Assembly: GCF_950295315.1 (NCBI RefSeq)
Contig: NC_080181.1
Span: 39,895,375-39,959,374, forward strand
Direction: 5' to 3'
Length of the DNA: 64,000 bases
Source: Erinaceus europaeus
Taxonomy: Eukaryota; Chordata; Mammalia; Eulipotyphla; Erinaceidae
Below, one piece after another: positions 20,562-31,574 of the stretch; the stretch's first letter is position 1; every line of letters starts with the position of its first letter. Both the position numbers and the translations under genes were made by a program. The notes below the pieces were generated by a model. That model worked only from the letters and a program-made list of their open reading frames with translations, had not been told where the DNA came from and did not search any database.

Positions 20562-20843
20562 TTTTTTTATATTTATTTATTTTTCCCTTTTTGTTGCCCT
20601 TGTTTTTAATTGTTGTTGTAGTTATTATTGTTGTCATCATTGTTGGATAGGACAGAGAGAAATGGAGAGAGAAGGGGAAGACAGAGAGGGAAACAGACAA
20701 ATAGATACTTTCAGACCTGCTTCAAAGCTTGTGAAGTGACTTCCCTGCAGGTGGGGAGCCAGGGGCTCAAACTGGGATCTTTACACCAGTCCTTGTGCTT
20801 TACACCACATGCACTTAACCCACTGCACAACCGCCCAACTCCC
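20562..20843 (-). mobile_element. tRNA-derived SINE, type A
   Basis: Full minus-strand order: TATTTATTTATTTTTCCC, TTTTTGTTGCCCTTGTTTTT, GGACAGAGAGAAATGGAGAG, CTTCCCTGCAGGTGGGGAGC and head CTGCACAACCGCCCAACTCC. Confidence 0.9.
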
Positions 20844-20914
20844 CTTCTTCTTCTTTTTCATCCTCTTCCTCTTCTTCCTTTACCCCTTCATCTTTTCCTT
20901 CCCTACTCCCCCTT

Positions 20915-21050
20915 CCTGCTAGACAGAGACAGAAAGATAGAGATTGAGAGAAACCACAGTGTCCTTTAATGAAATGGGGACAAGACTTAAACCTGGATAG
21001 AACACAAGGAAGGGAAGCACAGTATCCAAGTGAGCTGCATTATCAGTCCC
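20915..21050 (-). mobile_element. Degenerate SINE, type E
   Basis: GACAGAGACAGAAAGATAGAG, GACAAGACTTAAACCTGGAT and GCACAGTATCCAAGTGAGCT give the type E pattern on the minus strand. Confidence 0.6.
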
Positions 21051-21275
21051 TTATCTTTGTAGTTGAAGTGAAGATAAATTTTTGTTTGTTTGTCTGTTTT
21101 TTTTTCTTTTTTTCACTGAATGTGCTAGAAATTTACTCAGGAGAAGAGACTTCACCCTTTGTAAAACTAGATAGATGTGAAGACTAGACCAGCTATTTTC
21201 CAGCTGGTCTATTTCCTGTCTTTGCACTAGTGGTTCCCTTCACCTTGTATTCCTAGTTTAATTATTAGATTATGT

Positions 21276-21759
21276 TGTTGGTGCCAGGCTAGCACCGCTG
21301 GAGAGAGAAGAGACCAGGAACTCGTGGCAGAGTGGGAATGCAAATCTTTATTCATGCGGATGTCCCAGAGTTAGGTATGAGCACAGCGGGTTTAGGCCAC
21401 TTGGAGCTGGCAAAATGGCCGCCTCCCGCTATGCATGCCAACCCTTCACCAGGTCGGGACATGGAAAAGAGGGAGAGAGAGAAGAAACAGAAGTGACTTT
21501 TATAAGAGAATTCCAGAATTGGCTAGGAAAGGGGGTGGAGAAAACAAGGCACTCTGGGAAGGTAGAAAGCTTCCATAGTAACAGTTGCTAGGGTTTTAGC
21601 TGGCAGGAATGGGTGATACCCTGAGGGGGTAATATGGTGGTGAAGGAGCCATTTTTAAAACAAGGCAGAAGATTGATATGTAAATAATAATACTTGCATG
21701 GAAATATGGTGGTTTGTGGGTCCTGCCTAACTCAACCACATCTGTACAATATCCCAACA
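21276..21759 (-). mobile_element. Solo LTR with perfect TGTTGG/CCAACA ends (minus)
   Basis: A 484-base block bounded by TGTTGG and CCAACA inverted ends. On the minus strand it has TATAAAA in CTCTTATAAAAGTCAC (TATA box candidate), a GGCGGCCATTTTGCC block, AATAAAGATTTGCATTCCC (polyadenylation signal) and the end CTAGCCTGGCACCAACA. No internal retroviral region adjoins it. The LTR at 28992-29512 shares the start, AATAAAGATTTGCATT and CTAGCCTGGCACC, so the two belong to one family. I see no clear matching target duplication here. Confidence 0.8.
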
Positions 21760-22729
21760 GTTGGTATGGGACCTGATCTCAATAAAATCAAATCGTAATC
21801 ATACATATATGGCTTGAGGTTGAAAGTGGAGCTTGTCCATATTAGGCAGAAATTAGTTGGAGATTGAATCTGCTACTATAGAAATTGTCTGCTCCAATGG
21901 ATCTATCTAAAATTTAGGGCTGATGTTGCCATAAAATAATGAGACAATGTGTGGGAACAGTAAGACTCTGGAAGAAAATATCGATAATCTAAAAATAAAT
22001 CGTTATCTGAAGAAGCTGATTTTTACCTCTGTAATCTATTCTAGTCTGCTTTCACTGACCAGGGTTAATTACAATTTTTTTAATATCTCACTAGAGGAAG
22101 AAAAAAAAACTCTAGATATACTGCAACTGCTCAGCTCCATTGTAAATGCCATGTGCAAAATATCATTAAACTGCAGTCTCAGAAACAACAAAAAGGTCTT
22201 AAGTTTCATCTGGGGGATCAGATTTAGTTTTTTTTTTTTTTCAGTCTTGATTTACAAAATTATTGTAATAATACCAGAGGAAAAGGTTTCATCACTTACT
22301 CTTTTTCAAACATAACAATTGACCAAAATACTCTCCTGTTTTAAAGTCTGAGCATTATTCACTGAGGCAAAAACATCTTTACAAAATAGGAAATCTTGCC
22401 TAATGTCTCTTTAGTTAAATCATCTGAAAGTCAGATGGTTCTCTCGGTAATTCCTCTTTTGCACTCAGACCCTTATCCAAATATTCTCTGCAGATAAACT
22501 GGAACTACCATGCCATCTAGACTTATGTAGGTACCCTGGCTTATTGAGATACTGTACAGTAAACTATTACTCAATAAAGCTCTGAATTAAAAGCAAAATG
22601 GAAAATCTGTGGATATTCCAAGTATCAGAATTTATTTACATTTTGCTACATTGGAAACATTGTAGAGAGCACTTAGCATGAGCCAATGCCTTTCATTTCT
22701 GTTATAGTGGAGTGTTTATTTGTTCCGTT
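21760..22729. other. Unassigned AT-rich sequence
   Basis: A 122-codon plus-strand frame at 21947-22315 is lysine-, leucine- and serine-rich, contains low-complexity AAAAAA and TTTTTT runs, and has no recognisable domain. No repeat family is evident. Confidence 0.35.
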
Positions 22730-22940
22730 TATTTTTAAATATTTCTATTTATTTATTATTATTGTATAGACACAGAGAAAAATTGAAAGGGGAGAAGGAG
22801 ATAGAGAAGAAGAGAGATTCCTACAGTCCTGCTTCAATACTTGTGAAGCTTTCCCCCATGCAGGGGACCAGGGACTTGAACCTGGGTCCTTGTACACTAT
22901 AATGGGTGCACTTAACCAGGTGTGACACTGCATGGACCCC
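22730..22940 (-). mobile_element. tRNA-derived SINE, type B, with likely target duplication
   Basis: TTTATTTATTATTATTGTATAG, AGGGGAGAAGGAGATAGAGA, GGGACTTGAACCTGGGTCC and TTAACCAGGTGTGACACTGC. TTTATTTTT flanks both sides (about 22728 and 22941). Confidence 0.85.
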
Positions 22941-23431
22941 TTTATTTTTTTCTTTTAGACAATAAATTCTAAATTGTGCTTGAATTGTTGACACATGGCA
23001 TCTGCATATGTAAATATCTTATATGGTCATTATTATTGGAAGGTGCAAACATCCAAAGATTTGGATTATAAACAATCTGGAAGGTAGTTTAGCAGTCATT
23101 GAATTGATGCCCTTATCTGATAAGAACCAAGACCTGAAAGAATCACATAAGACAAAACTAGACTTATTCTTCATTTAATTCTTTTGATTCATGCACCACC
23201 ATGCAAATCACAGAGCTATTATGATGAATTGTATATTCTTTTACAAGTGGTTTTGTTTGCTTTGTTTTTATTTATATGCCAGGGTTTCACTGGAGTTTCA
23301 TATATCATCAATTCTACCATTCCTGGCAAAACTTTTTTGTCAGGACAGAATTATGCTCTAAGTTGGAGCTCTTGAAAGTTTGAGCTAAAAGCTTGAGTTT
23401 TTCTTGATTTATGTAATGTTGAAACTTTTCA
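22941..23431. other. Unassigned sequence with a SINE-like scrap
   Basis: TATATGCCAGGGTTTCACTG at about 23273 may be the end of a decayed type A SINE. Otherwise I recognise nothing. Confidence 0.3.
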
Positions 23432-23525
23432 TTGGGGGGGGGCTTGAACTGGGAGCCTTACGCTGGTCCTTGCACTTCACACCACCTGTGCTTAACCTGC
23501 TGCACTACTGCCTTATTCCACTCCC
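23432..23525 (-). mobile_element. tRNA-derived SINE, type A, head fragment
   Basis: GGGGGGGCTTGAACTGGGAGC, TACGCTGGTCCTTGCACTTC and CTGCTGCACTACTGCCTTATTCC are the complement of the type A tRNA-like head. Confidence 0.7.
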
Positions 23526-24207
23526 CTGGTCATACTTTTTTCTTTTTAATCTTATTTTTTTTCATTTTTACTTATTGGAGTGACAGCAAGAAATCAAGAG
23601 GGGAGGGAAGACAAGACTAGAATGACTTCAGGAACTCAAAAAATCACTGGTTAGTGCAAACACGTGTGGAACAGAGAGGAGCCTAGGGAGTGATTAAGTG
23701 GCTGGTAATAGTCTGGGAGTTTACCAGTTGAGACACCACCTCCAGTCTGCATCACCAACAAAAAGATGGCTGAAAGGAGGAAAGGACTATGCTAAGACTC
23801 ACCAAATGAAACTGTGAGTCTCCATTGTTACTGCCCTCAGAATCTGGAGCAGCAGGGGGAAGGCCATGTGCTGACACAAGGGCACAGAGAGCTAATGAGG
23901 AAAATCAGGATATCTATAACTAGATATAGGTGGCCTAACGGTGATGCTATGATAGTCTCTTTGCATAATGACTGGATTATCTCTGTCCCACCCTGCTTTA
24001 TCTCTTGGTCAGGAGTCAGTGATTAAGCTAAGAAGCTTAATAGTTTAAAAGCTTATAGTTTAAAAGCCCTCAGATTCCCATAGCCTACAGGGGAGAAAAA
24101 AAAAAAAAACCTTTAATTACCTTACTTAGACACAACTCAACCCAGGCAAGAGTGAATCAGTAATTGGAAAAGTACTGTGAGAGAGACCTCATAATACACT
24201 ATATAAA

Positions 24208-25172
24208 ATGGTTAAATCAACAAGAATACTATTGGAGAAATGAACCAGGATAAGAGTCCAGCTAACCCCCCCAAAGGTTGAAGCACAAAATAATGAGGTC
24301 AACATCAAAACACAAAACACTAGTGAAGGACATAATCACAGGAGTGAGTAAAGAGTTTGAAAGAATTGTCATCAGAAATGCAGAAACAACCAATGAGACT
24401 CTGGAAGAAAACACTATTTATCTCAAGGTTATTAGAGAGCTGAAAGCTGAAATAGCTGAGCTAAGAACACAACTAGCTGAATAAACTAAAACAGTATCAG
24501 AACAAGGTAACAAAATAGGTGAACTCCAGAAAACAGTAGAGGGGAGAGAGAATAGAATAAATGAAGCTGAAAGCAGAAATAACAAAATCAAGGATGAATT
24601 AGAGACAACTAAAAAAGGAAGTAAAAGGTCTGAAAACTAGATTAATAGATACTAAATAGAGACCTATGGGATGACTTCAAAAGAAATAGTATACGCATTA
24701 TTGGCTTACTAGAGGAAGAAAGATAGGAAGGGGAAGAAAGCATTCTTCAGAACTTAATAACTGAGAACTTCTCTATTCTAGACAACATAAAAAACATAAA
24801 GGTTCAAGAATCCCAGAGGGTTCCAAACAAAATTAACCTAGACTTAAAGACACCAAAACAGGTCATATTTAGAATGGAAATAAATAAGGATAAAGAAAGG
24901 ATTCTGAAGGCTGCAAGAGAAAAACAAAAAGTCACCTGAGGAAAACCTATAAGATTAACAGCAGGCTTCTCCACACAAACACTACAGGCCAGAAGAGGAT
25001 GGCAAGATATCTATCAAGTGCTCAGTGAGAAAGACTTTCAACCAAGACTACTGTACCCTGCTAGACTGTCATTCAGATTAGACGGAGGCATAAAAGCCTT
25101 CTAAGACAAGCAATAGTTGAAAGAATCAACTATCATCAAGCCTGCCCTGAACGAAGTTCTGAAAGATCTCCT
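24208..25172 (+). pseudogene. L1-I ORF1 pseudogene (RNA-binding chaperone)
   Basis: L1 ORF1p is an RNA-binding, trimeric coiled-coil protein that packages L1 RNA. This copy starts MVKSTR at 24208, but the frame soon breaks. 24278-24484 stays open with KHKTLVKDIITGVSKEFER and LKVIRELKAEIAELRTQLAE, the coiled-coil part. Multiple stops and frameshifts follow. The RRM and C-terminal homology, such as CRLSTQTLQARRGWQDIYQV-like residues, is visible only by frame switching. The Vingi insertion falls within the last few codons of the frame, just before the position of the L1-II stop. Confidence 0.8.
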
Positions 25173-25852
25173 TCTTCTTCTAGCGTTTGCACTTCTTCCG
25201 TAGTCAGTTAACAGCGTCAGGTTGAGCCTGATGTAGAGTTTTGAGACCTCCTTTGAATCTGGAGAGGTGGCAGTCATTGACTATGTGGGTCATAGTCTGT
25301 CTGGAGCCACAGGGGCAGTTCGGGTCATCTCTGGCTCCCCAGCAATGGAACATAGCGGCACACCGGCCATGGCCTGTTCGATAGCGATTGAGGAGGGCCC
25401 AATCATAACGTGCTAGGTCAAAGCCGGGTTGACGCTTGCAGGGGTCTGTGATGAGGTGTTTGTTCTTTACCTCAGCTGACTGCCAACTCTGTTTCCAAGA
25501 GTCTGGAACAGAGAAGTTCAGTGTAGGTGTAAGGGACCAGATTGGGTGACGAGACGTCAAGAGTTGGACAGGGTGGGCAAAGATATCTGCGTATATTGGC
25601 AGGTCCGGTCGAGCGTAGACGTGGGAAATGAACTTAGATGATGCCGCATCCCAACGAATATCTGGCGGGGCGATGTTGCTAAGAACTGGCAGCCATGGAA
25701 CTGGGGTGGAATGGATGGTTCCAGAAATTATCCTCATGAAGGAATATAATTTGGAATCAACCAAGTGGACATGGGGACTACGGAACCATACTGGGGCACA
25801 GTATTCTGCAGTGGGATAGCATAATGCCAGAGATGATGATCATAGTGTGGAC
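25173..25852 (-). mobile_element. Vingi-type non-LTR retrotransposon, 5'-truncated
   Basis: A 680-base insertion inside L1-I, flanked by GATCTCCT on both sides (25165-25172 and 25853-25860), which I read as an 8-bp target-site duplication. The element is on the minus strand. Its 3' end, at left, closes with a TAG-AAG-AAG short repeat tail rather than poly(A), as in Ingi/Vingi and CR1-like elements and unlike L1. I recall Vingi as a clade described from hedgehogs with recent activity. It is only about the last fifth to quarter of a full element. Confidence 0.85.
25174..25851 (-). pseudogene. Vingi polyprotein C-terminus (RT thumb and zinc knuckle)
   Basis: The minus-strand frame is open for 186 codons (25204-25764), and the homology extends upstream in the same frame to about 25815 (AEYCAPVW). 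It begins after the catalytic core of the reverse transcriptase. Visible features are the thumb-like block AEYCAPVW...LYSFMRIISGTIHSTPVPWL, then LARYDWALLNRYRTGHGRCA and a C-terminal CCHC motif CPCGSRQTMTHIVNDC (Cys-X-Cys-X7-His-X4-Cys). A TGA at about 25207 replaces an expected Trp codon. Without it the frame would run about eight codons more to the TAG next to the AAG tail. The endonuclease and catalytic RT motifs are missing, so no enzyme can be made. RTE, CR1 or Jockey relatives are less likely because of the RYRTGHGRCA and THIVNDC signature. Confidence 0.8.
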
Positions 25853-25921
25853 GATCTCCTACAAACAGACCACACCACCATAAATAGGCCATATATCAGA
25901 ACACTCTAAAAATCTACATGA

Positions 25922-28900
25922 ATGGCATTAAACTATCTTCAGTCTGTGATATCAATAAATGCCAGTGGCCTGAATTTACCTATTAAAAGGCACAGAGTAG
26001 GAAGATGGATCAGAAAACACAACCCAACAATACGCAGTCTACAGGAAACCCACCTAACTCAACAAGACAAACACAGACTCAAAATGAAAGGATGAAAAAT
26101 CATCAAACAAGCCAATGGCCCACAAAAGGGGCAGGAACAGCTATTCTCATATCTGACACAACAGATTTTAAAATAAATAAAATTTTAAAAGATAGGGAAG
26201 TACACTACTTAATGCTCAGAGGATCAGTCCATCAAGAGGACTTTACAATTATTAACATTTATTATTAACACCTAGTGAGAAGCCATCTAAATACATCAAA
26301 CATCTACTGAAAGAGCTACAGCAATATATTAACAGTGACACAGTCATAGTAGGGGATTTTAACACCCTACTTTCTATACTTGACAGATCATCCAGGCAGA
26401 AAATCAATAAAGACCTGAGGGAGCTAGATGAGGAGATAGATAAATTAGAACTATTGGACATTTTCAGATTCATTCATCCCAAGAAACTGGAATACACATT
26501 GTATTCAAGTCCACATGGGTCATTCTCAAGGATAGACCATATGTCAGGCCTCAAAGACAGCATTAGCAAATTCAAGACCATAGAAATCATCCCAAGGAAC
26601 TTCTTAGACCACAGTGAAATTAAACTAACACTTAACAATCAACAAAAGATTAGTAATAGTCCCAAAATGTGAAAACTCAACACTATACTACTTAACAACT
26701 ACTGGGTCAAAGATGAAATAAAGGAAGAAATCAAAATGTTTCTAGAGTTGAATGAAAATGAAGACACAAGCTATCAAAATATTTGGGACACAGCTAGGGC
26801 AGTACTGAGAGGGAAGTTCATAGCCATATAAGCACACATTAGGAAACAAGAAAAAGTACAAACAGCCTGATTGCACATCTTAAAGACCTAGAAGAAGAAC
26901 AACAAAGGAACCCTAAAGCAACCAGAAGGACAGAAATAACTAATGTTAGGGCAGAAAAAAATAATATTGAAAATAAGAAAACCATACAAAAGATCAATGA
27001 AAGTCAATGTTGGTTCTTTGAAAGAGTGAACAAAATTGACAAACCTTTAGCCAGACTCACAAAACCAAAAAGGTAGAAGACCCAAATAAATCGGATTGTA
27101 AATGAAAGAGGAGGTATCACAACAGACAGCGCAGAAATTCAACATAACATGAGACTTCTATGAACAACAATATGCCACCAAGCTAGAGAACCTGGAAGAA
27201 ATGGATGATTTCCTAGATACCTACCAACTACCAAAACTAAGTAAAGAGGAAGTAGATAACATGAATAGACCCATCACAGCTAATGAAATCGAAACGGTTA
27301 TCAAAAACTTTCCCAAGAATAAAAGTCCTGGACCAGATGATTTTACAAATGAATTCTATAAAAACTTCAAAGAAGAACTAATACCTCTACTTTTAAAAGT
27401 CTTCCAGAATATTGACAACACTGTAATACTCCCTTCCAGCTTCTATGAAGCCACCATCACTTTGATACCAAAGGAAGACAGGGACACAACCAAAAAGAAA
27501 ACTACAGATCAATATCTCTGATGAACATAGATGTGAAAATATTGAACAAAATTCTAGCCAACCAGATACAGCAGTATACTAAAAAGATTGTACATCATGA
27601 CCAAGTGGGGTTTATCCCAGGGATGCAAGTTTGGTTTAATATATGTAAATAAATCAATGTGATCCACCACATCAATGAAAGCAAGACCAAAAACCACATG
27701 GTCATATCAGTAGATGCAGAGAAAGCCTTTGACAAAATACAACATCCCTTTATGATCAAAATACTACAAAAAATGGGAATAGATGGAAAATTCCTGAAGA
27801 TAGTGAAGTCTATATATAGCAAACCTACAGCCAACATCATACTCAATGGTGAAAAACTGGAAGCATTTCCCCTCATATCAGGTACTAGAAAGGGCTGCCC
27901 ACTATCACTATGACTGTTCAACATAGTGTTGGAAGTTCTGGTCATAGCAATCAGGCAGGAGCAAGGAATTCAAGGGATACAGATTGGAAGAGAAGAAGTC
28001 AAACTCTTCCCTATTTGCAGATGACATGATAGGATACACAGAAATACCTAAGGAATTTTGCAAGAAGTTTTTGTAAATCATGAGGCAATATAGTAAGGTA
28101 TCAGGCTACAAAATTGACATACAGAATTTAATGGCATTCCTTTATGCAAACACTAAGTTAGAAGAAGTTGAAATGCAGAAATGAATTCCTTTTATTATAG
28201 CAGCTAAAACAATAAAATATCTAGGAGTAAACCTAACCAAATAAGTGAAAGACTTGTATACTGAAAATTATGAGTCACCACTCAAGGAAATTGAAAGACA
28301 CAAACCAGTGAAAAGATATTCCGTATTCATGGGCTGGAAGAATTAACAGCATCAAAATGAATATACTACCCAGAGCCATCTACAAATTTAATGCTATCCC
28401 CATCAAGATCCCAACCACATTTTTTAGGAGAATAGAACAAATGCTACAAATGTTTATCTGGGACCAGAAAAGACCTAGAATTGCCAAAACAATCTTGAGA
28501 AGAAAGAGCAGAACTGGAGGCATCACACTCCCAGATCTCAAATTGTATTATAGGGCCATTGTCATCACTACTGCTTGGTACTGGGACATGAAAAGTCACA
28601 CTGACCAGTGGAATATAATTGAGAGCCCAGAAATAATCCCCACATCTATGGACATCTAATCTTTGACAAAGGTGCCAAGACTATTAAATGGAGAAAGCAG
28701 AGTCTCTTCAACAAATGGTGCTGAAAAAAATTGGATTGAAACATGCAGAAGAATGAAAGGAACCACTATATTTCACCAATACAAAAGTAAATTCCAAGTG
28801 GATCAAGGACCTGAATGTTAGACCAGAAACTATCAGATACTTAGAGGAAAATATTGGCAGAACTCTTTCCTGCATCAATTTTAAAGACAGCGTCAATGAA

Positions 28901-29627
28901 ATGAATCCAATTACAAAGAAGACTAAGGCAAGCATAAACCTATGGGGCTACATCAAATTAAAAAGTTTCTGGAGAGCAAAAGAAATCACTATTTTGGGAA
29001 ATTGTGTGGAGCCTCTGCATTTTTCTGCCTCCAGGCTCCTGACACTCTTTAAAACATTAAGCCAGCTTCCCCTCCTCCACCCTGCATTCCTGATACTATG
29101 GCCTACCTACATAATCATTGTTTTGCCTGAAAGATCCCCACCCATTGCCTTCCTTTGATCTATCCTCTTTCTAACCTGAAGACCCTCCCTACCTACAGGG
29201 TATTATTAATCCTACCAGTTAAAACCCTTGCAACAGTTGCTAAGGCATTTAACCTTCCCAGCCCCCTTTTTCCTTTCCGCACCCCTTTTCTAGCCATTTC
29301 TGTTTCTGACTTGCCACTTCCGGGTCTGGCCTTTAAAAGCCTTGGCTCTCTAATCAATAAAGATTTGCATTGCCTCGCCACCACATGTTTGGTTCTTGAG
29401 TCATCTCCTTTGTGTCACTGAATGAGTAGCAGCCCAGGCTGGCTCCAGTTGAGTTCTCTCCAACCCAGTGGGTATGCACCTAGGAAGAGGCACCCCCAGG
29501 CTAGCCTGGCACCACTACACAAACCAAGAGACCCCTCACAGAATGATAGATCTTTATATGCCATAAATCAGACAAAAAAATATAAAGAGAGCTTGACAAA
29601 CTCAACAACAAGAAAACAAATAACTCC
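25922..29627 (+). pseudogene. L1-I ORF2 pseudogene (endonuclease-reverse transcriptase)
   Basis: ORF2p nicks target DNA and reverse-transcribes L1 RNA. The order is conserved. The endonuclease part has VGDFNTLLS at about 26347, retaining the catalytic Asp that L1-II has lost, but its SDH motif reads LDH (FLDHSEIK). The linker follows, then the RT fingers ([18 protein letters not shown] at 27322) and RT motif A ([12 protein letters not shown] at 27710). The FADD box near 28012-28024 is shifted out of frame by an extra base. Many stops occur, the solo LTR interrupts the frame at 28992, and the C-terminal zinc knuckle is absent. Confidence 0.85.
28992..29512 (+). mobile_element. Solo LTR inserted in L1-I ORF2
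   Basis: It starts TTTTGGGAAATTGTGTGG and ends CTAGCCTGGCAC. The flanks CACTA (28987-28991) and CACTA (29513-29517) form a 5-bp target duplication, and the undisturbed L1-II copy has a single CCACTAC at the matching place. It contains CTTTAAAAGCCTTGGC (TATA-like) and CAATAAAGATTTGCATTGCC (polyadenylation signal, about 29358). It has lost the initial G of TGTTGG. It is related to the LTR at 21276-21759. No internal retroviral genes remain, which implies LTR-LTR recombination. Confidence 0.85.
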
Positions 29628-30035
29628 CTCTTAAGAATACTTATAAATAAGAGAAACAAAATATTTGATTTATACCTGTCCTGATGCTCTTTTGTTTTTT
29701 TTATGTAGAACCAGACTTCTGACCTCTATCTATTCTTTCTGGATAAAAACATCTAGCATTTCATGCAGGAGGACATGTGTATTGGTTATGAATGACTTCA
29801 CTTTTTATTTGTCTGGAAGGAAATGTCTATTAATGAGGGAGGGAGGGAAAGAGGGAGAGAGAGAGAGAGAGAGAGATTGAGAACCATAGCATTATCTTGG
29901 ACATATGATGCTGAGCATCAGAACTGAGATACTACATATCTCAAAATCCAGTACTCTAGCCACTATGCAGCCTTCCAGGTCACTGGAAAAATCTGTTTTC
30001 TTCATGTTTCTCTAAACATGGCTAGACATAATCCA
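29628..30035. other. Unassigned sequence with an old SINE
   Basis: After the L1-I break the sequence is not recognisable until about 29830. There a GA-rich run leads into GAACCATAGCATTATCTTGG and CTCTAGCCACTATGCAGCCT, a probable degenerate type E or C SINE on the minus strand ending near 29990. Confidence 0.4.
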
Positions 30036-30252
30036 GGGTCAGGGGCCAGATGGTGGTGCACCTGGTTGAGTCTGCATGTTATAGTCCACAAGGACCTCAG
30101 TTCGAGCCCCTGGTCCCCACCTGCATGGGGAAAGCTTCACAATTGGTGAAGCTGTGCTGCAGGTGTCTCTGTGTCTATTTCCCTCTCTATCTCCCCTATC
30201 TTCTCAATTTCTGGATGTCCCTATCCAATATGCAAATAAAGATAGTATTTTT
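30036..30252 (+). mobile_element. tRNA-derived SINE, type B
   Basis: GGGGCCAGATGGTGGTGCACC head, GGACCTCAGTTCGAGCCCCT (box B), CTTCACAATTGGTGAAGCTG and TATCCAATATGCAAATAAAG. Confidence 0.9.
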
Positions 30253-30275
30253 TTTTAAAAAAAGAGAATAATCCA

Positions 30276-30482
30276 AGGCCTAGGTGCTGGTGCACCTGGC
30301 TAAGAGCTCACATTGTGGATATCAAGGACCTGGGTTTCAAACCACCTGCAGGGGGGAAAGCTTCATAAGTGGTGAAGCAAGGATGTAAGTATCTCTCTGT
30401 CTCTCCCTCTCTAATTCCCCTTCATCTCATTTTCTGTCTCTATCCAATAGTCAATCAATCAATCAATCAATATTAAAAAGGA
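30276..30482 (+). mobile_element. tRNA-derived SINE, type B
   Basis: AAGGCCTAGGTGCTGGTGCAC, GGACCTGGGTTTCAAACCAC, CTTCATAAGTGGTGAAGCAA and a (TCAA)n tail at 30450-30470. It follows another type B copy head to tail. Confidence 0.85.
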
Positions 30483-30789
30483 GAAAAATCCAACAGTCTA
30501 TTTAAGTATCAGTGACAGTATGTTTCAATATTTTCCAATGTTTTATTTCACTTTCTTCTTGGCTTGCAATAATTCTGATAAGACACACACTGTGGTTCTT
30601 AATTTTTCTATAAATAGGATGATGCTTTTACATTCAATTGTTAAATTTTTGTTTGCATATATTCAGACTATTGCATTTAGCTTACTTATTTAAAAATTTT
30701 AATCACTTTTATGTTTGCCATTTTCTCACTAATCTATTTCTTTTTTTATTTGGTTAAGACACTTTATTCATATTGTACATGTCATTTTT
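30483..30789. other. Unassigned AT-rich sequence
   Basis: Nothing recognisable. Confidence 0.4.
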
Positions 30790-31000
30790 ATTTTATCTTT
30801 ATTTATTTATTCACTAGAGACAGTCAGAAATCGAGAGGTGGGGGAGATAGAAAGGGAGAGAGACCACGAGACACCTTGCAGCACAGCTTCAGCACTTGAA
30901 AAGCTTTCCCCATGCAGGTGGGGACCCGGGGCTTGAACATGGGTCCTTGTGCACTGCAATGTGAGTGCTTAATCATGCATGTGACCACCTAGCTACCCCT
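30790..31000 (-). mobile_element. tRNA-derived SINE, type B
   Basis: TATTTATTTATTCACTAGAG, GACAGTCAGAAATCGAGAGG, GGGGCTTGAACATGGGTCC and a head complement ending ACCACCTAGCTACCCC. Confidence 0.85.
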
Positions 31001-31091
31001 ATTTGTTCTTCTAAACTGTTTATTTTATCCCATTTGGGGTCTCAACATATTAATTATTTGAAATTATCTTAATGTTAAAATGGTTTAAAAT

Positions 31092-31292
31092 GGGAGTTGG
31101 GCTGGTTAAGTGCTTGTGGTGCAAAGTGCAAGGACGCGACCGGCATAAAGATCTGTGTTCAAGCTCCTGGCTCCCCACCTGCAGGGGAGTCGCTTCACAA
31201 GCAGTGAAGCAAGTCTGCGGGTGTCTATCTTTCTCTCCCCCTCTCTGTCTTCCCTTCCCCTCTCTCCATTTCTCTCTGTCCTATCTAAAAAA
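31092..31292 (+). mobile_element. tRNA-derived SINE, type A, 3'-shortened, with target duplication
   Basis: Head GGGAGTTGGGCTGGTTAAGTG to the TCTCTCTGTCCTATCT block. It lacks the CAA-rich part. AAAATGGTTTAAAAT flanks both sides (31077-31091 and 31293-31307), a 15-bp target-site duplication. The element therefore inserted already lacking its normal 3' half. Confidence 0.92.
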
Positions 31293-31307
31293 AATGGTTT
31301 AAAATTT

Positions 31308-31574
31308 CTATCTGATAACTATGTAAACACTCCATTTGATAATTCCAAGAAATATATCAAATCCAAATCTATTTGCTTTATTCAAAATATTAAAGATAAA
31401 ATTGCTATTTGACTTAAATTTTCTGTTACTTGGTCTACTACTCAAGAGAGAAATTTAACAATATATATGTCCCCACAAAACTTACATAGCAGTGTTCATG
31501 ACAGCTTTTGTTAGAATGTACAAAAAGTGATAATCAAATCTTCATCACCTGTTTAGATATATTATATGGCAAAT
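31308..31574. other. Unassigned AT-rich sequence
   Basis: No feature recognised. Confidence 0.4.

Larger units (their letters stand above)
23612..29627 (+). mobile_element. LINE-1 (L1-I), decayed, interrupted twice, 3' end missing
   Basis: It is collinear with the full-length L1-II at 34.6-40.4 kb. 5'UTR sequence (AGACTAGAATGACTTCAGGA onward) starts near 23612, ORF1 begins at 24208 and ORF2 at about 25922. A Vingi fragment (25173-25852) and an LTR (28992-29512) interrupt it. ORF2 homology stops at about 29627 (ACAAATAACTCCCTC) with no ORF2 C-terminus, no 3'UTR and no poly(A). The 3' end must therefore have been lost by deletion or recombination after insertion. The left boundary abuts a SINE tail fragment (23545-23611). 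Confidence 0.9.
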
